NCBI GenBank assembly: GCA_903915555.1
Contig: CAIWTL010000371.1
Location: 1 to 5,126, forward strand
Direction: 5' to 3'
DNA from: an uncultured Micrococcales bacterium
Lineage (GTDB): Bacteria > Actinomycetota > Actinomycetes > S36-B12 > GCA-2699445
DNA: 5,126 bases
The position numbers and the translations under genes were made by a program. Shown here in pieces: positions 1 through 5,126 of this stretch; the first letter of the stretch is position 1; every line of letters begins with the position of its first letter. The notes beneath the pieces were generated by a model that did no database searches, was not told where the DNA came from, and saw nothing but the letters and a program-made list of their open reading frames with translations.

Positions 1-427
1 ACTCACCCAGGTTTCCGCACTCGAATCTCTCCTGATCGGCGGCGCGGGGATCGGTCAGCAGTCCAGCGACATCGACGGGGGCACCGTGCGCGACTTCGAG
101 GAAGTGCAGCGCCGTCACCGGATCCTGCCGGGGAATGGCCCACGTGACATCGACTCCATCGATGAGCGCCCGGGGGTGCACCCACCAGCCATCGACGAGC
201 AGCGGCTGATCGGACGGGAGCGAGACGTCGATGCGGGGGGAGTCCGAGCCGAGACAGCCTGCGGTCAGATGCACCAGATCGGGGACAGCCACCGGCATGC
301 GTCGCTCGCCGTTCCACAGGACCTCAGCCGTGGATCCGTCGATCGACAACACCATGTCCCCGGCCCGCAGCGACTCGACGGGTACCGGTCCGTGCGGCGT
401 GCTCACGGGGGTGCCCGTCGGATAGCC
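1..427 (-). other. Degenerate Hint (hedgehog/intein-like) domain at the C-terminus of the glycosyltransferase
   Basis: Residues 740-881 (cut by the edge) follow the layout of the bacterial Hint_2 type. GYPTGTPVSTPHG (740-752) is followed by PVESLRAGDMVLSIDG and VLWNGER, matching the usual 'CFxxGTxIxTxxGxxxVExLxxGD' opening and the 'V.W.G.R' strand. Then come PSDQPLLVDGWWVHPRALIDG around 810-830, in the place of the 'SPxHxLLxDGxxVPARxLxNG' block, and ALHFLEVAHGAPVDVAGLLTD, in the place of 'YYHVxLxxHDVLLAEGL'. The usual first-position cysteine is glycine (G740), and the block histidine is replaced (D812-Q813). A self-cleaving or splicing activity is therefore doubtful; a structural or binding role is more likely. 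Recognition is by remembered family pattern, not by a profile search. Confidence 0.62.
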
Positions 428-2644
428 GGCAGACCGGGGCCCGTCCGCAGTCGAGCGTCTCCGGGTCGCACCCTGGCTCGCCGCGACATCCCACGCTTGA
501 TCGGTGTTCTTGTAGTCGAGTTCCTCGAACATCTTCACGTAGTCGTTCAACAGCGTGTTGTCCACGAGGACCAGGTCTCGACCGGGGCGGCCGTGCTCCG
601 GGTCCGCGGCGACCCAGCGGGCCACCATCCGCGTGAAGAGACCGGGGCCATTCGCCAGCCATACGGACTCGGCGAAGCCGCGGGAGAGGTTGTCCAGGGC
701 CTGCTGATACGCGGCTTCCACGACGGGATGCCGTGGCGTCACGGCGATGAAGTTGTTCCCGAGGTTGCCGGTGGGCTCCACCGTGGCGACGAGGGCATGG
801 TCACCGACCAAGTCCTCCAGAGGCTGCAGGGCCCGATCGTCGATGTCCGCCCAGACCCCACCATGTCTGGACAGATAGGCGAGCCGGAAGAGGTCCGCCT
901 TGCTGACAGCCGATGCCTCGCGGAAGACCCGCTCCGCCTCAGTTCCCATGTTCTGCTCGAGCCACTGCGCTGCGCTCTCGGTGTCGAAGATCAGGTGCTC
1001 CCATCCCGGGTTGACGATGTCCCAGGTGCGGGTCATCTCGAGGGCATCGCCGGGCAGGGGACTGTCGAACCAGGCCTGCAGCAGTACGCGCGGGATCCGG
1101 TGGGAGTGTTCCGCCCCCGCTTCTCCTGCATCGCTCTGGAACGGGTGGGCGCGCCCGGATCTCATGAGAACGACGACCACCGCCACGGCAGCGGCCAGAG
1201 ATCCAGGATGGTCACGCACGTTGGACTCAGCGAGCGCCAGATCGTCGTCCATCACTGCTCGATGAGCGACCTGTGCGGCCCGGGTGTCGAGCTGGAACTC
1301 GTTGACGATGTCCCCGACGAATCCCGGCATGTATCGAACCCACCGCGCCTGATTGGCGAGGGCGGCAGGGGAGAGCCGGGCGAGTTCGGCCCGCCAATGC
1401 GCGAGACTCTCCTTCGCCGATCCGGGGTCGCACGCGGCAAGTTGGATGCGCGTCAGTTCCGCGAAGGTGCTGGCCCGTGGTTCGAGGGATGCGGCCAAGC
1501 GGGTCGCCTCCTCGGCGGTGGGGATGTCCCACTCCAGCCGCGCGGCATCGCTGACCCGACCGAGGCGACGAGCCAGGTGGGAGAGGACGACGGAGTCGGG
1601 CGCCGTGACGACCCGGGGGTGGACCGTGGCCGCACGATCGACGGCGAGGCCCCGGCGGGCTCCTGTGTCCGGGGACACCAGCGGTTCGAGAAGTTGCTCC
1701 CACGCGTCAGCGACGAGCAGGACGGCAGCCGATCCACCTTCGACCGGATCCAGTTCCGCGGCATCGGGGACCAGCCCCAGGGCGGGATGCGACGGTACGA
1801 CCATCACAGGACTTCCCGGACCTGAGGGGTCGTCGGCCACCGGGACGGCGGCCAGGAGCGCGTGGAGGAACCCGGGCAGCGGTTCCGTGTCCGAACTCAT
1901 CAGGAGCACTCCTGCCGGTCGGGACGCGTACAGCAGATCAGTCAACTCAGCGGGAACCGACTCACCCGACGACCCGTCCAGCACGGTCAGCCAGGGGTAG
2001 GTCTCGGAACCACCCGGCGCATCGGACTCACCCGACCGGTCCAGCAGCACGATGGTCGAGATCTCGGGTGCTTCCGTGGACGCGAGTGCGCGAAGGCAAC
2101 GGTCGAGGTGCAACCGCTCCCCCTCGTGCACGATCACCATGAGGACAGGCGATGCAGCGGAGCGATCGAACGCGGAGATCGGATGCGCCGCATGAACCGC
2201 GATCGCAGCACACGGATGGCGGCCCTGGGCAGTGCCGTGGGTGAGGAAGTGGGTGAAGGGATCCAGCCCGGACGTCCCGACCTCCGGATAGGCCGTGAGA
2301 TACCAGTCCGGGTCGAATCGGGGGCTGGGCCTGCGCTTCTCGTGCCGACCATGACCGACGAAGTGCACCAGCGGATTCACGCCGGCGCGGGCCACGTCCT
2401 CGTAGATCCACAGATACCAGTCGGTGTCGAACTCAGGATGCGGATCGCGGTTCTCCCGCCATCCGTGCGAGGAATAGTGTTCCCACGGATCGACGCCGGC
2501 CGCCGCGACGTCCGGGTACTCACGCAGGTACCAGGCGGGATCGAAGAGGAGGGCCTGCGCCGCCTCTTCGGCGACAACCGAGTCGACGACCGGAGCCAGC
2601 GGTTCCGCGCTGGAGGTGGAACGCCGTCGCGGGAACCACTTCAC
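1..2644 (-). CDS. Multidomain GT32-family glycosyltransferase with N-terminal repeats and Hint-like tail (partial, C-terminus cut off)
   Basis: This is the start and most of a large glycosyltransferase; 881 codons are read without a stop and the frame runs off the left edge. Residues 34-146 are three 38-residue repeats. Residues about 165-300 look like a degenerate GT2 fold (VLMVIV strand at 167-172, SSDTEPLPGF at 250-259 resembling the GT2 'NNDxxxxPG' block). A helical linker follows. The GT32 domain (Gly_transf_sug family) begins at IPRVLLQAW (517-525). It has NPGWEHLIFD (545-554), K582-A-D584-L, GGVWADIDD (595-603; D600 and D602 form the metal/nucleotide-sugar DXD motif) and NGPGLFT (665-671). 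A Hint-like segment starts near 740. The family transfers sugars from nucleotide donors; donor and acceptor are unknown here. No signal peptide or clear membrane span is seen, so a cytoplasmic or membrane-peripheral place is likely. GTG 2644 was chosen for its GAGGA site; an in-frame ATG at 2677 lacks one. Family call is firm, substrate unknown. Confidence 0.88.
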   Translation of the reverse strand, partial: MKWFPRRRSTSSAEPLAPVVDSVVAEEAAQALLFDPAWYLREYPDVAAAGVDPWEHYSSHGWRENRDPHPEFDTDWYLWIYEDVARAGVNPLVHFVGHGRHEKRRPSPRFDPDWYLTAYPEVGTSGLDPFTHFLTHGTAQGRHPCAAIAVHAAHPISAFDRSAASPVLMVIVHEGERLHLDRCLRALASTEAPEISTIVLLDRSGESDAPGGSETYPWLTVLDGSSGESVPAELTDLLYASRPAGVLLMSSDTEPLPGFLHALLAAVPVADDPSGPGSPVMVVPSHPALGLVPDAAELDPVEGGSAAVLLVADAWEQLLEPLVSPDTGARRGLAVDRAATVHPRVVTAPDSVVLSHLARRLGRVSDAARLEWDIPTAEEATRLAASLEPRASTFAELTRIQLAACDPGSAKESLAHWRAELARLSPAALANQARWVRYMPGFVGDIVNEFQLDTRAAQVAHRAVMDDDLALAESNVRDHPGSLAAAVAVVVVLMRSGRAHPFQSDAGEAGAEHSHRIPRVLLQAWFDSPLPGDALEMTRTWDIVNPGWEHLIFDTESAAQWLEQNMGTEAERVFREASAVSKADLFRLAYLSRHGGVWADIDDRALQPLEDLVGDHALVATVEPTGNLGNNFIAVTPRHPVVEAAYQQALDNLSRGFAESVWLANGPGLFTRMVARWVAADPEHGRPGRDLVLVDNTLLNDYVKMFEELDYKNTDQAWDVAASQGATRRRSTADGPRSAGYPTGTPVSTPHGPVPVESLRAGDMVLSIDGSTAEVLWNGERRMPVAVPDLVHLTAGCLGSDSPRIDVSLPSDQPLLVDGWWVHPRALIDGVDVTWAIPRQDPVTALHFLEVAHGAPVDVAGLLTDPRAADQERFECGNLGE
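2207..2545 (-). repeat. Three tandem 38-residue FDxxWYL/YPDVA protein repeats
   Basis: Residues 34-71, 72-109 and 110-146 of the glycosyltransferase align without gaps at an exact 38-residue period. Each begins FD(P/T)xWYL, continues (Y)(P/E)(D/E)V, then a G-hydrophobic-(D/N)-P step, then H(Y/F)xxHG and a charged R/H-P end. Examples are FDPAWYLREYPDV (34-46), FDTDWYLWIYEDV (72-84) and FDPDWYLTAYPEV (110-122). Similar units are found at the N-termini or between domains of large bacterial glycosyltransferases; their role is not settled, and binding of glycan or a partner protein is a guess. DNA identity between units is only partial, so this is an old duplication at protein level rather than a recent DNA repeat. 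Confidence 0.8.
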
Positions 2645-2651
2645 GCGTCTG

Positions 2652-2656
2652 TCCTC
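2652..2656 (-). promoter_or_regulatory. Ribosome binding site of the GT32 gene
   Basis: GAGGA on the minus strand ends 7 bases before the GTG at 2644. It decides the start: the alternative in-frame ATG 33 bases upstream (2677) is preceded by a CAGACCTTCG stretch with no Shine-Dalgarno match and would add an arginine- and cysteine-rich leader unlike the rest of the protein. Confidence 0.6.
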
Positions 2657-2703
2657 ACGGCGGCAAGCCTGCCACATCGAAGGTCTGCTGATATCCGTCC
2701 GTC

Positions 2704-2731
2704 GGGCATCTGTCCCTAGGGAATGATGCCC
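2704..2731. promoter_or_regulatory. 28-bp near-perfect dyad, operator-like or leader hairpin
   Basis: Outer arms GGGCATC (2704-2710) and GATGCCC (2725-2731) are perfect reverse complements. The ten bases TCCCTAGGGA (2713-2722) inside are themselves a perfect palindrome with the same centre (between 2717 and 2718). Only two base pairs of the 14 symmetric positions fail (TG at 2711-2712 against AT at 2723-2724). The dyad lies about 60 bases upstream of the glycosyltransferase GTG. Such symmetry fits a binding site for a dimeric regulator. As RNA it would give a 7-bp stem with an internal loop. No T-run follows on either strand, so it is not an ordinary intrinsic terminator. Confidence 0.5.
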
Positions 2732-2750
2732 TGCCCGTACCACGGCAGGG
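2729..2750. promoter_or_regulatory. Perfect 7-bp inverted repeat sharing an arm with the 28-bp dyad
   Basis: CCCTGCC (2729-2735) and GGCAGGG (2744-2750) are exact reverse complements around an 8-base loop. Bases 2729-2731 also belong to the right arm of the 2704-2731 dyad, so the two stems cannot both be complete in one RNA. No T-run follows on either strand. It may be part of a compound operator or of a switching leader for the glycosyltransferase gene. Confidence 0.42.
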
Positions 2751-2989
2751 GTTGGTCTGAGGACTCTGCTCGCGCAGGATCACCGGTAGTCGTCGATCAG
2801 ACGCTCACGAGACCCGTGGGGTGTCCGTTTGCCGCCCTGGGCCACCGGACTGCCTCCCGAATCGTCAGCTCTCGTGGCTGAGTCGCCCCCGGCTATCCTG
2901 AAGCCAGGACCGTAGCAGGTCGAGCACCTCGCGCGTCGATCTGGAAAGAGCCGCGCAACATCCGGCCGACCATCCCCACGGTGCGCGAC

Positions 2990-3013
2990 CCAGGAACGGT
3001 CGGATCGTCCTGG
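2990..3013. repeat. Weak inverted repeat in the leader of the aminotransferase gene
   Basis: CCAGG-A-ACG at 2990-2998 can pair with CGT-CCTGG at 3006-3013, giving eight base pairs with a single bulged A around a 7-base loop. It ends 43 bases before the GTG start at 3057. Stems of this size occur by chance in GC-rich DNA, so a role in the transcript leader is only possible. Confidence 0.25.
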
Positions 3014-3044
3014 CCGCAACGTGGCATGCGCGAGACAGAGAACC

Positions 3045-3051
3045 AGAGGGG
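3045..3051 (+). promoter_or_regulatory. Ribosome binding site of the aminotransferase gene
   Basis: AGAGGGG, with GAGG ending 7 bases before the GTG at 3057. It decides the start: an in-frame ATG at 3021 has no Shine-Dalgarno match and would only add a 12-residue leader (MACARQRTRGAP) with no counterpart in the family, whose members begin close to the IPVxRP segment. Confidence 0.6.
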
Positions 3052-3056
3052 CGCCG

Positions 3057-4163
3057 GTGGACGAGACTCGTACGTCGGACCCATGGATACCTGTCCAGCG
3101 ACCTCTGCTGCCGACGGGTGACGACATCCTGCCGTACCTGCGGACAGTGGATCAGACTCGGCTGTACTCCAACCACGGTCCCCTGGTCCGCACCCTGGAG
3201 GAACGGCTCTCGGAGTATTTCGCCGTTCCCGCGGATCAGTTGGCCGTCTTCTCCAGCGGGACCACGGCTCTCGAGGCCGCTGTCGCCACAGCGCCCAGCG
3301 ACCGGCGGTCCGTCTGGCACGTGCCCTCCTGGACCTTCACCGCGACAGCCTCGGCGGTGATCCGGGCCGGTGCCCAGATCCGATTCGTCGACATCGATGA
3401 CGAGTGGCGGATCCCGCCAGAGGTGGCGATCGACAGCGCGGTCGATGTGCTGCCCTTCGGGGCGCCCCCCTGCGTCGAGCGCATACCGACCACCCGCGCC
3501 CCACTCGTCATCGACGCGGCGGCCTCGTTCGACGCCATGTCCGGCATCGGGCCGAGGCTGTCACGACAGCGTCCGATCGCTGCGATGGTCAGCCTCCACG
3601 CCACCAAGGCCCCGGGGTGCGGTGAGGGGGGTGTCCTGATCGCCAACGATCGTGAGTGGGTGGCTCGCGCCCGTCGCTGGGGGAACTTCGGTCTCAGCGA
3701 CGCACGCGAGTCGATGATGATCGGTACAAACGCCAAGATGAGCGAACTCCAGGCTGCGGTGAGCCTGGCGGCGCTCGACTCGTGGCCGACCATGCGCGCC
3801 CGGTGGCTCGCCCAGACCTCCCGGGCGGTCACTCTCAGCCGGACGGCGGGTTTCCGTGTCCGGGGCGGCATGGCCCGCGGCGCCGTGGCGCCCTACTTCG
3901 TGATCCAGAGTGCCGATGCCGCCGAGCGGGACCGGATCCGACGCCACGCAGTTGCGGAGGGCGTGGACACGCGGCGCTGGTGGGAAGCCGGATGCCACCG
4001 GATGAGCGCCTTCCGCCACCTGGCCTCCGATCCCCTGCCGAACACCGAGGTCGCCGCTGCGGGGGCTCTGGGACTTCCCTTCTCCGTCGACCTGGGTGAC
4101 AGCGAGTGGGAGAGGATCAACCGGGTGCTCACCGTCGCAGCCACCGCCCGAGCCGCCTCATGA
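3057..4163 (+). CDS. DegT/DnrJ/EryC1-family PLP-dependent sugar aminotransferase
   Basis: The protein (368 residues, usual size for the family) should transfer an amino group, normally from glutamate, to a keto-sugar nucleotide in the cytoplasm. From the GTG start it reads IPVQRPLLP (11-19), then YSNHGPL (37-43), the family 'NxGPL' block. SSGTTALEAA (66-75) binds the cofactor phosphate. PSWTFTATASAV (90-101) and VDID (111-114) follow. D153 in VIDAAASFDA is in the place of the aspartate that contacts the pyridine nitrogen, and K184 in SLHATKAPGCGEGG is the Schiff-base lysine. All key residues are present, so it should be active. SLHATK is closer to the VioA/Per-like 'FHATK' type than to the 'FYPxK' type, but the sugar position aminated cannot be read from this. 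No sugar dehydratase is in the window, so the keto-sugar must be made elsewhere. It overlaps the next gene by ATGA and is probably cotranscribed with it. Confidence 0.93.
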   Translation: MDETRTSDPWIPVQRPLLPTGDDILPYLRTVDQTRLYSNHGPLVRTLEERLSEYFAVPADQLAVFSSGTTALEAAVATAPSDRRSVWHVPSWTFTATASAVIRAGAQIRFVDIDDEWRIPPEVAIDSAVDVLPFGAPPCVERIPTTRAPLVIDAAASFDAMSGIGPRLSRQRPIAAMVSLHATKAPGCGEGGVLIANDREWVARARRWGNFGLSDARESMMIGTNAKMSELQAAVSLAALDSWPTMRARWLAQTSRAVTLSRTAGFRVRGGMARGAVAPYFVIQSADAAERDRIRRHAVAEGVDTRRWWEAGCHRMSAFRHLASDPLPNTEVAAAGALGLPFSVDLGDSEWERINRVLTVAATARAAS

Positions 4164-4852
4164 GACCTGGCGACTATTGGCGCATGTTCCGATCAGGAGG
4201 CGCCCGACTGCCGGTTGCGTTCTTCCGCGAGGTCCATGGGTACGACCTCCGCCACGGAACCCGGACCGCTGAAATCGTCCAGGTGGCCGACTTCGATGTT
4301 CCCCCCGAGTCCCGGCGCGGCAGCGTGCTGTACATGGCCTCGTGGTCCTGCACGATCGAGTGGACCTATGCGTCCGTACGGCGCATCTTCGGTGACGGCT
4401 TCCCCGACCTCACCGTCGTGGATGTCGGCTGCGGGAAGGGCAAGTTCCTCCTGGTCTGGGCCGACGAACTCGCGCAGGACGGACTGACCCAACGGGTGAT
4501 CGGGGTGGACTACTCCTCGACGTTCACTCAACTGGCCCGCCGCAATCTGGCCAGGCGCGGGCACGACCGCATCGAGGTGACCCACCTGGACGCATCCAGG
4601 ATCCGCTCGTGCGACCTCGGCGACAACCTGTTGCTCTACCTCTACAACCCGTTCGCCGAAGAGACCCTCACCACCATTCTCCGCAACCTCGGCAACTCCG
4701 TCTCGGCTGTCGCCTACTGCAATCCCGTCCACGACCGCGCCGTGCGCGACACCGGTTTCGAGGTAGTCGATCAGCGTGAGGGCTGGCATCCCAACCTGCG
4801 GGTCAATCTGTATGTGCGTCGCGACGCCCACCGGAACCCAGCGCTGCTCTGA
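4160..4852 (+). CDS. Class I SAM-dependent methyltransferase
   Basis: The protein has 230 residues and a Rossmann methyltransferase fold. The N-terminal segment YDLRHGTRTAEIVQVADFDV (28-47) resembles the 'FDRRYGVDT..I..L.ELDI' lead-in of a widespread bacterial methyltransferase family. Motif I is VVDVGCGKGKF (86-96), the acidic end of strand 2 is in VIGVDYS (113-119), and LYLYNPF (159-165) is the post-strand-4 motif, followed by AYCNPVH (185-191) and a final strand LRVNLYVRR. The S-adenosylmethionine site looks intact. The substrate is unknown: the family is used on many small molecules, and a sugar or glycan is suggested only by the neighbours. The start ATG lies in the ATGA that also ends the aminotransferase, so translation is likely coupled; there is no good Shine-Dalgarno in front of it. 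The last 50 bases overlap the 3' end of the opposing gene. Confidence 0.88.
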   Translation: MRPGDYWRMFRSGGARLPVAFFREVHGYDLRHGTRTAEIVQVADFDVPPESRRGSVLYMASWSCTIEWTYASVRRIFGDGFPDLTVVDVGCGKGKFLLVWADELAQDGLTQRVIGVDYSSTFTQLARRNLARRGHDRIEVTHLDASRIRSCDLGDNLLLYLYNPFAEETLTTILRNLGNSVSAVAYCNPVHDRAVRDTGFEVVDQREGWHPNLRVNLYVRRDAHRNPALL

Positions 4853-5126
4853 CGCGTCTCGCCCGCTCCAGCAGGCGCCACCCCCGGGAACCGACGAGGG
4901 CATCGCGCTCTTCGCGCAGCAAGGCATTCTCATCAGCCAGCTCGGTCGCCTCACCGCACGCGACGGCGAGGTCATCGTGCTCAGCCGCACCCTGAGGAAT
5001 CGTGGAATCCGAGCCCGTGGCCGGCTCGCGGTCGGCTCTCGGCGTCGCCCTCCCCGTGAGGATGTCCCGGACCTCGGATCGCATCGGATCGACCGCGTAG
5101 GCCGCCAGGAACCACAGCGCCCGCTG
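4803..5126 (-). CDS. C-terminus of a surface-polysaccharide protein, probably a glycosyltransferase (partial, N-terminus beyond the right edge)
   Basis: The frame is open from base 5126 to a TGA at 4803-4805, giving the last 107 residues. It begins QRALWFLAAYAVDPMRSEV, passes through a polar, low-complexity linker rich in A, T, R, E and D, and then has a probable coiled coil (ELADENALLREERDAL) leading into VGSRGWRLLERARRVRAAL. A coiled coil followed by 'SRSWRLTxPLRR'-like residues is a common ending of actinobacterial glycosyltransferases and related polymer-modifying enzymes; that is the whole basis of the call, because no catalytic domain is visible. The first methionine in the window (at 5084) is unlikely to be the start, because coding-like sequence continues above it. 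The gene converges on the methyltransferase and overlaps its 3' end by 50 bp. Confidence 0.68.
   Translation of the reverse strand, partial: QRALWFLAAYAVDPMRSEVRDILTGRATPRADREPATGSDSTIPQGAAEHDDLAVACGEATELADENALLREERDALVGSRGWRLLERARRVRAALGSGGRRDAHTD

Larger units (their letters stand above)
2645..3056. other. Divergent intergenic region with several inverted repeats, no supported gene
   Basis: This 412-bp spacer separates the leftward glycosyltransferase from the rightward aminotransferase/methyltransferase pair, so it should carry both promoters. No convincing -35/-10 pair is visible. A TAnnnT-type hexamer TATCCT at 2894-2899 (plus strand) is the best -10 candidate for the aminotransferase, but nothing like TTGACA lies 16-19 bases upstream. 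Open frames crossing it on the minus strand (for example 2865-3320 and 2780-3127) run into the aminotransferase antisense and show no recognisable protein pattern. The notable content is the inverted repeats listed separately. Confidence 0.55.

Noticed and set aside
86..1825. Long plus-strand open frame of 579 codons
   Set aside because: It lies antisense to the glycosyltransferase, is rich in R, G, H and P without domains, and its opposite frame carries clear GT32 motifs (DID, NGPG). Long antisense frames are common in GC-rich genes.
1862..2719. Plus-strand open frame of 285 codons with repeated IPVRVE/IPVGVE/VPGGIE segments
   Set aside because: The apparent repeats are the mirror of the three FDxxWYL repeats encoded on the minus strand; it is a shadow frame.
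2729..2750. Inverted repeat as an intrinsic terminator
   Set aside because: There is no T-run after the stem on either strand, and it lies in a divergent spacer where neither gene would need to terminate.
2894..2899. TATCCT as a -10 promoter element
   Set aside because: It fits TAnnnT, but no recognisable -35 sits at the right distance; such hexamers are expected by chance, so it is mentioned only in the spacer entry.
2865..3320. Minus-strand open frame of 151 codons crossing the divergent spacer
   Set aside because: Half of it is antisense to the well-supported aminotransferase, it has no good ribosome binding site that I could see, and it shows no known pattern apart from a helix-like end.
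3236..3871. Minus-strand open frame of 211 codons
   Set aside because: It is entirely antisense to the aminotransferase, whose PLP motifs are intact.
4193..4990. Minus-strand open frame of 265 codons
   Set aside because: It is antisense to the methyltransferase and competes with the edge gene in 4853-4990; it lacks domain features, while the other frame there has a coiled coil and a known tail motif.

Overview
The window looks like part of a cell-surface polysaccharide locus from a high-GC Gram-positive bacterium, probably an actinomycete. The basis is strong G/C preference at third codon positions, GTG starts behind GAGG-type ribosome binding sites, and gene families typical of such loci. 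I cannot name a genus. There are four protein-coding genes, two of them cut by the window edges. I see no rRNA, tRNA, CRISPR array or mobile element.

Left half (1-2644, minus strand): one large open frame that starts at a GTG at 2644 and is still open at base 1 (881 codons seen). It encodes a multidomain glycosyltransferase. In order it has three 38-residue 'FDxxWYLxxYPDVA' repeats, a weak GT2-like segment, a helical linker, a GT32-type 'Gly_transf_sug' catalytic domain with a DID motif, and a C-terminal segment resembling a Hint (hedgehog/intein) domain. The Hint-like segment lacks the expected cysteine and histidine.

Middle (2645-3056): a 412-bp divergent spacer without a convincing gene. 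It holds a 28-bp near-perfect dyad (2704-2731) that shares three bases with a second perfect inverted repeat (2729-2750), so the two could form only as alternatives in RNA. A weaker inverted repeat lies at 2990-3013.

Right half (3057-4852, plus strand): a two-gene, translationally coupled unit (ATGA overlap) of a DegT/DnrJ/EryC1 (AHBA synthase-like) PLP-dependent sugar aminotransferase and a class I SAM-dependent methyltransferase. At the right edge, the C-terminus of a minus-strand gene (4803-5126) ends in a coiled coil and the 'SRGWRLLERARR' tail often seen on actinobacterial glycosyltransferases. Its 3' end overlaps the methyltransferase by 50 bp, tail to tail.

Taken together, the aminotransferase probably makes an amino sugar nucleotide, the methyltransferase may decorate that sugar or the polymer, and the GT32 enzyme transfers a sugar. 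This joint role is inference from gene families and neighbourhood. The most unusual items are the degenerate Hint tail on the glycosyltransferase and the overlapping inverted repeats in its upstream region.
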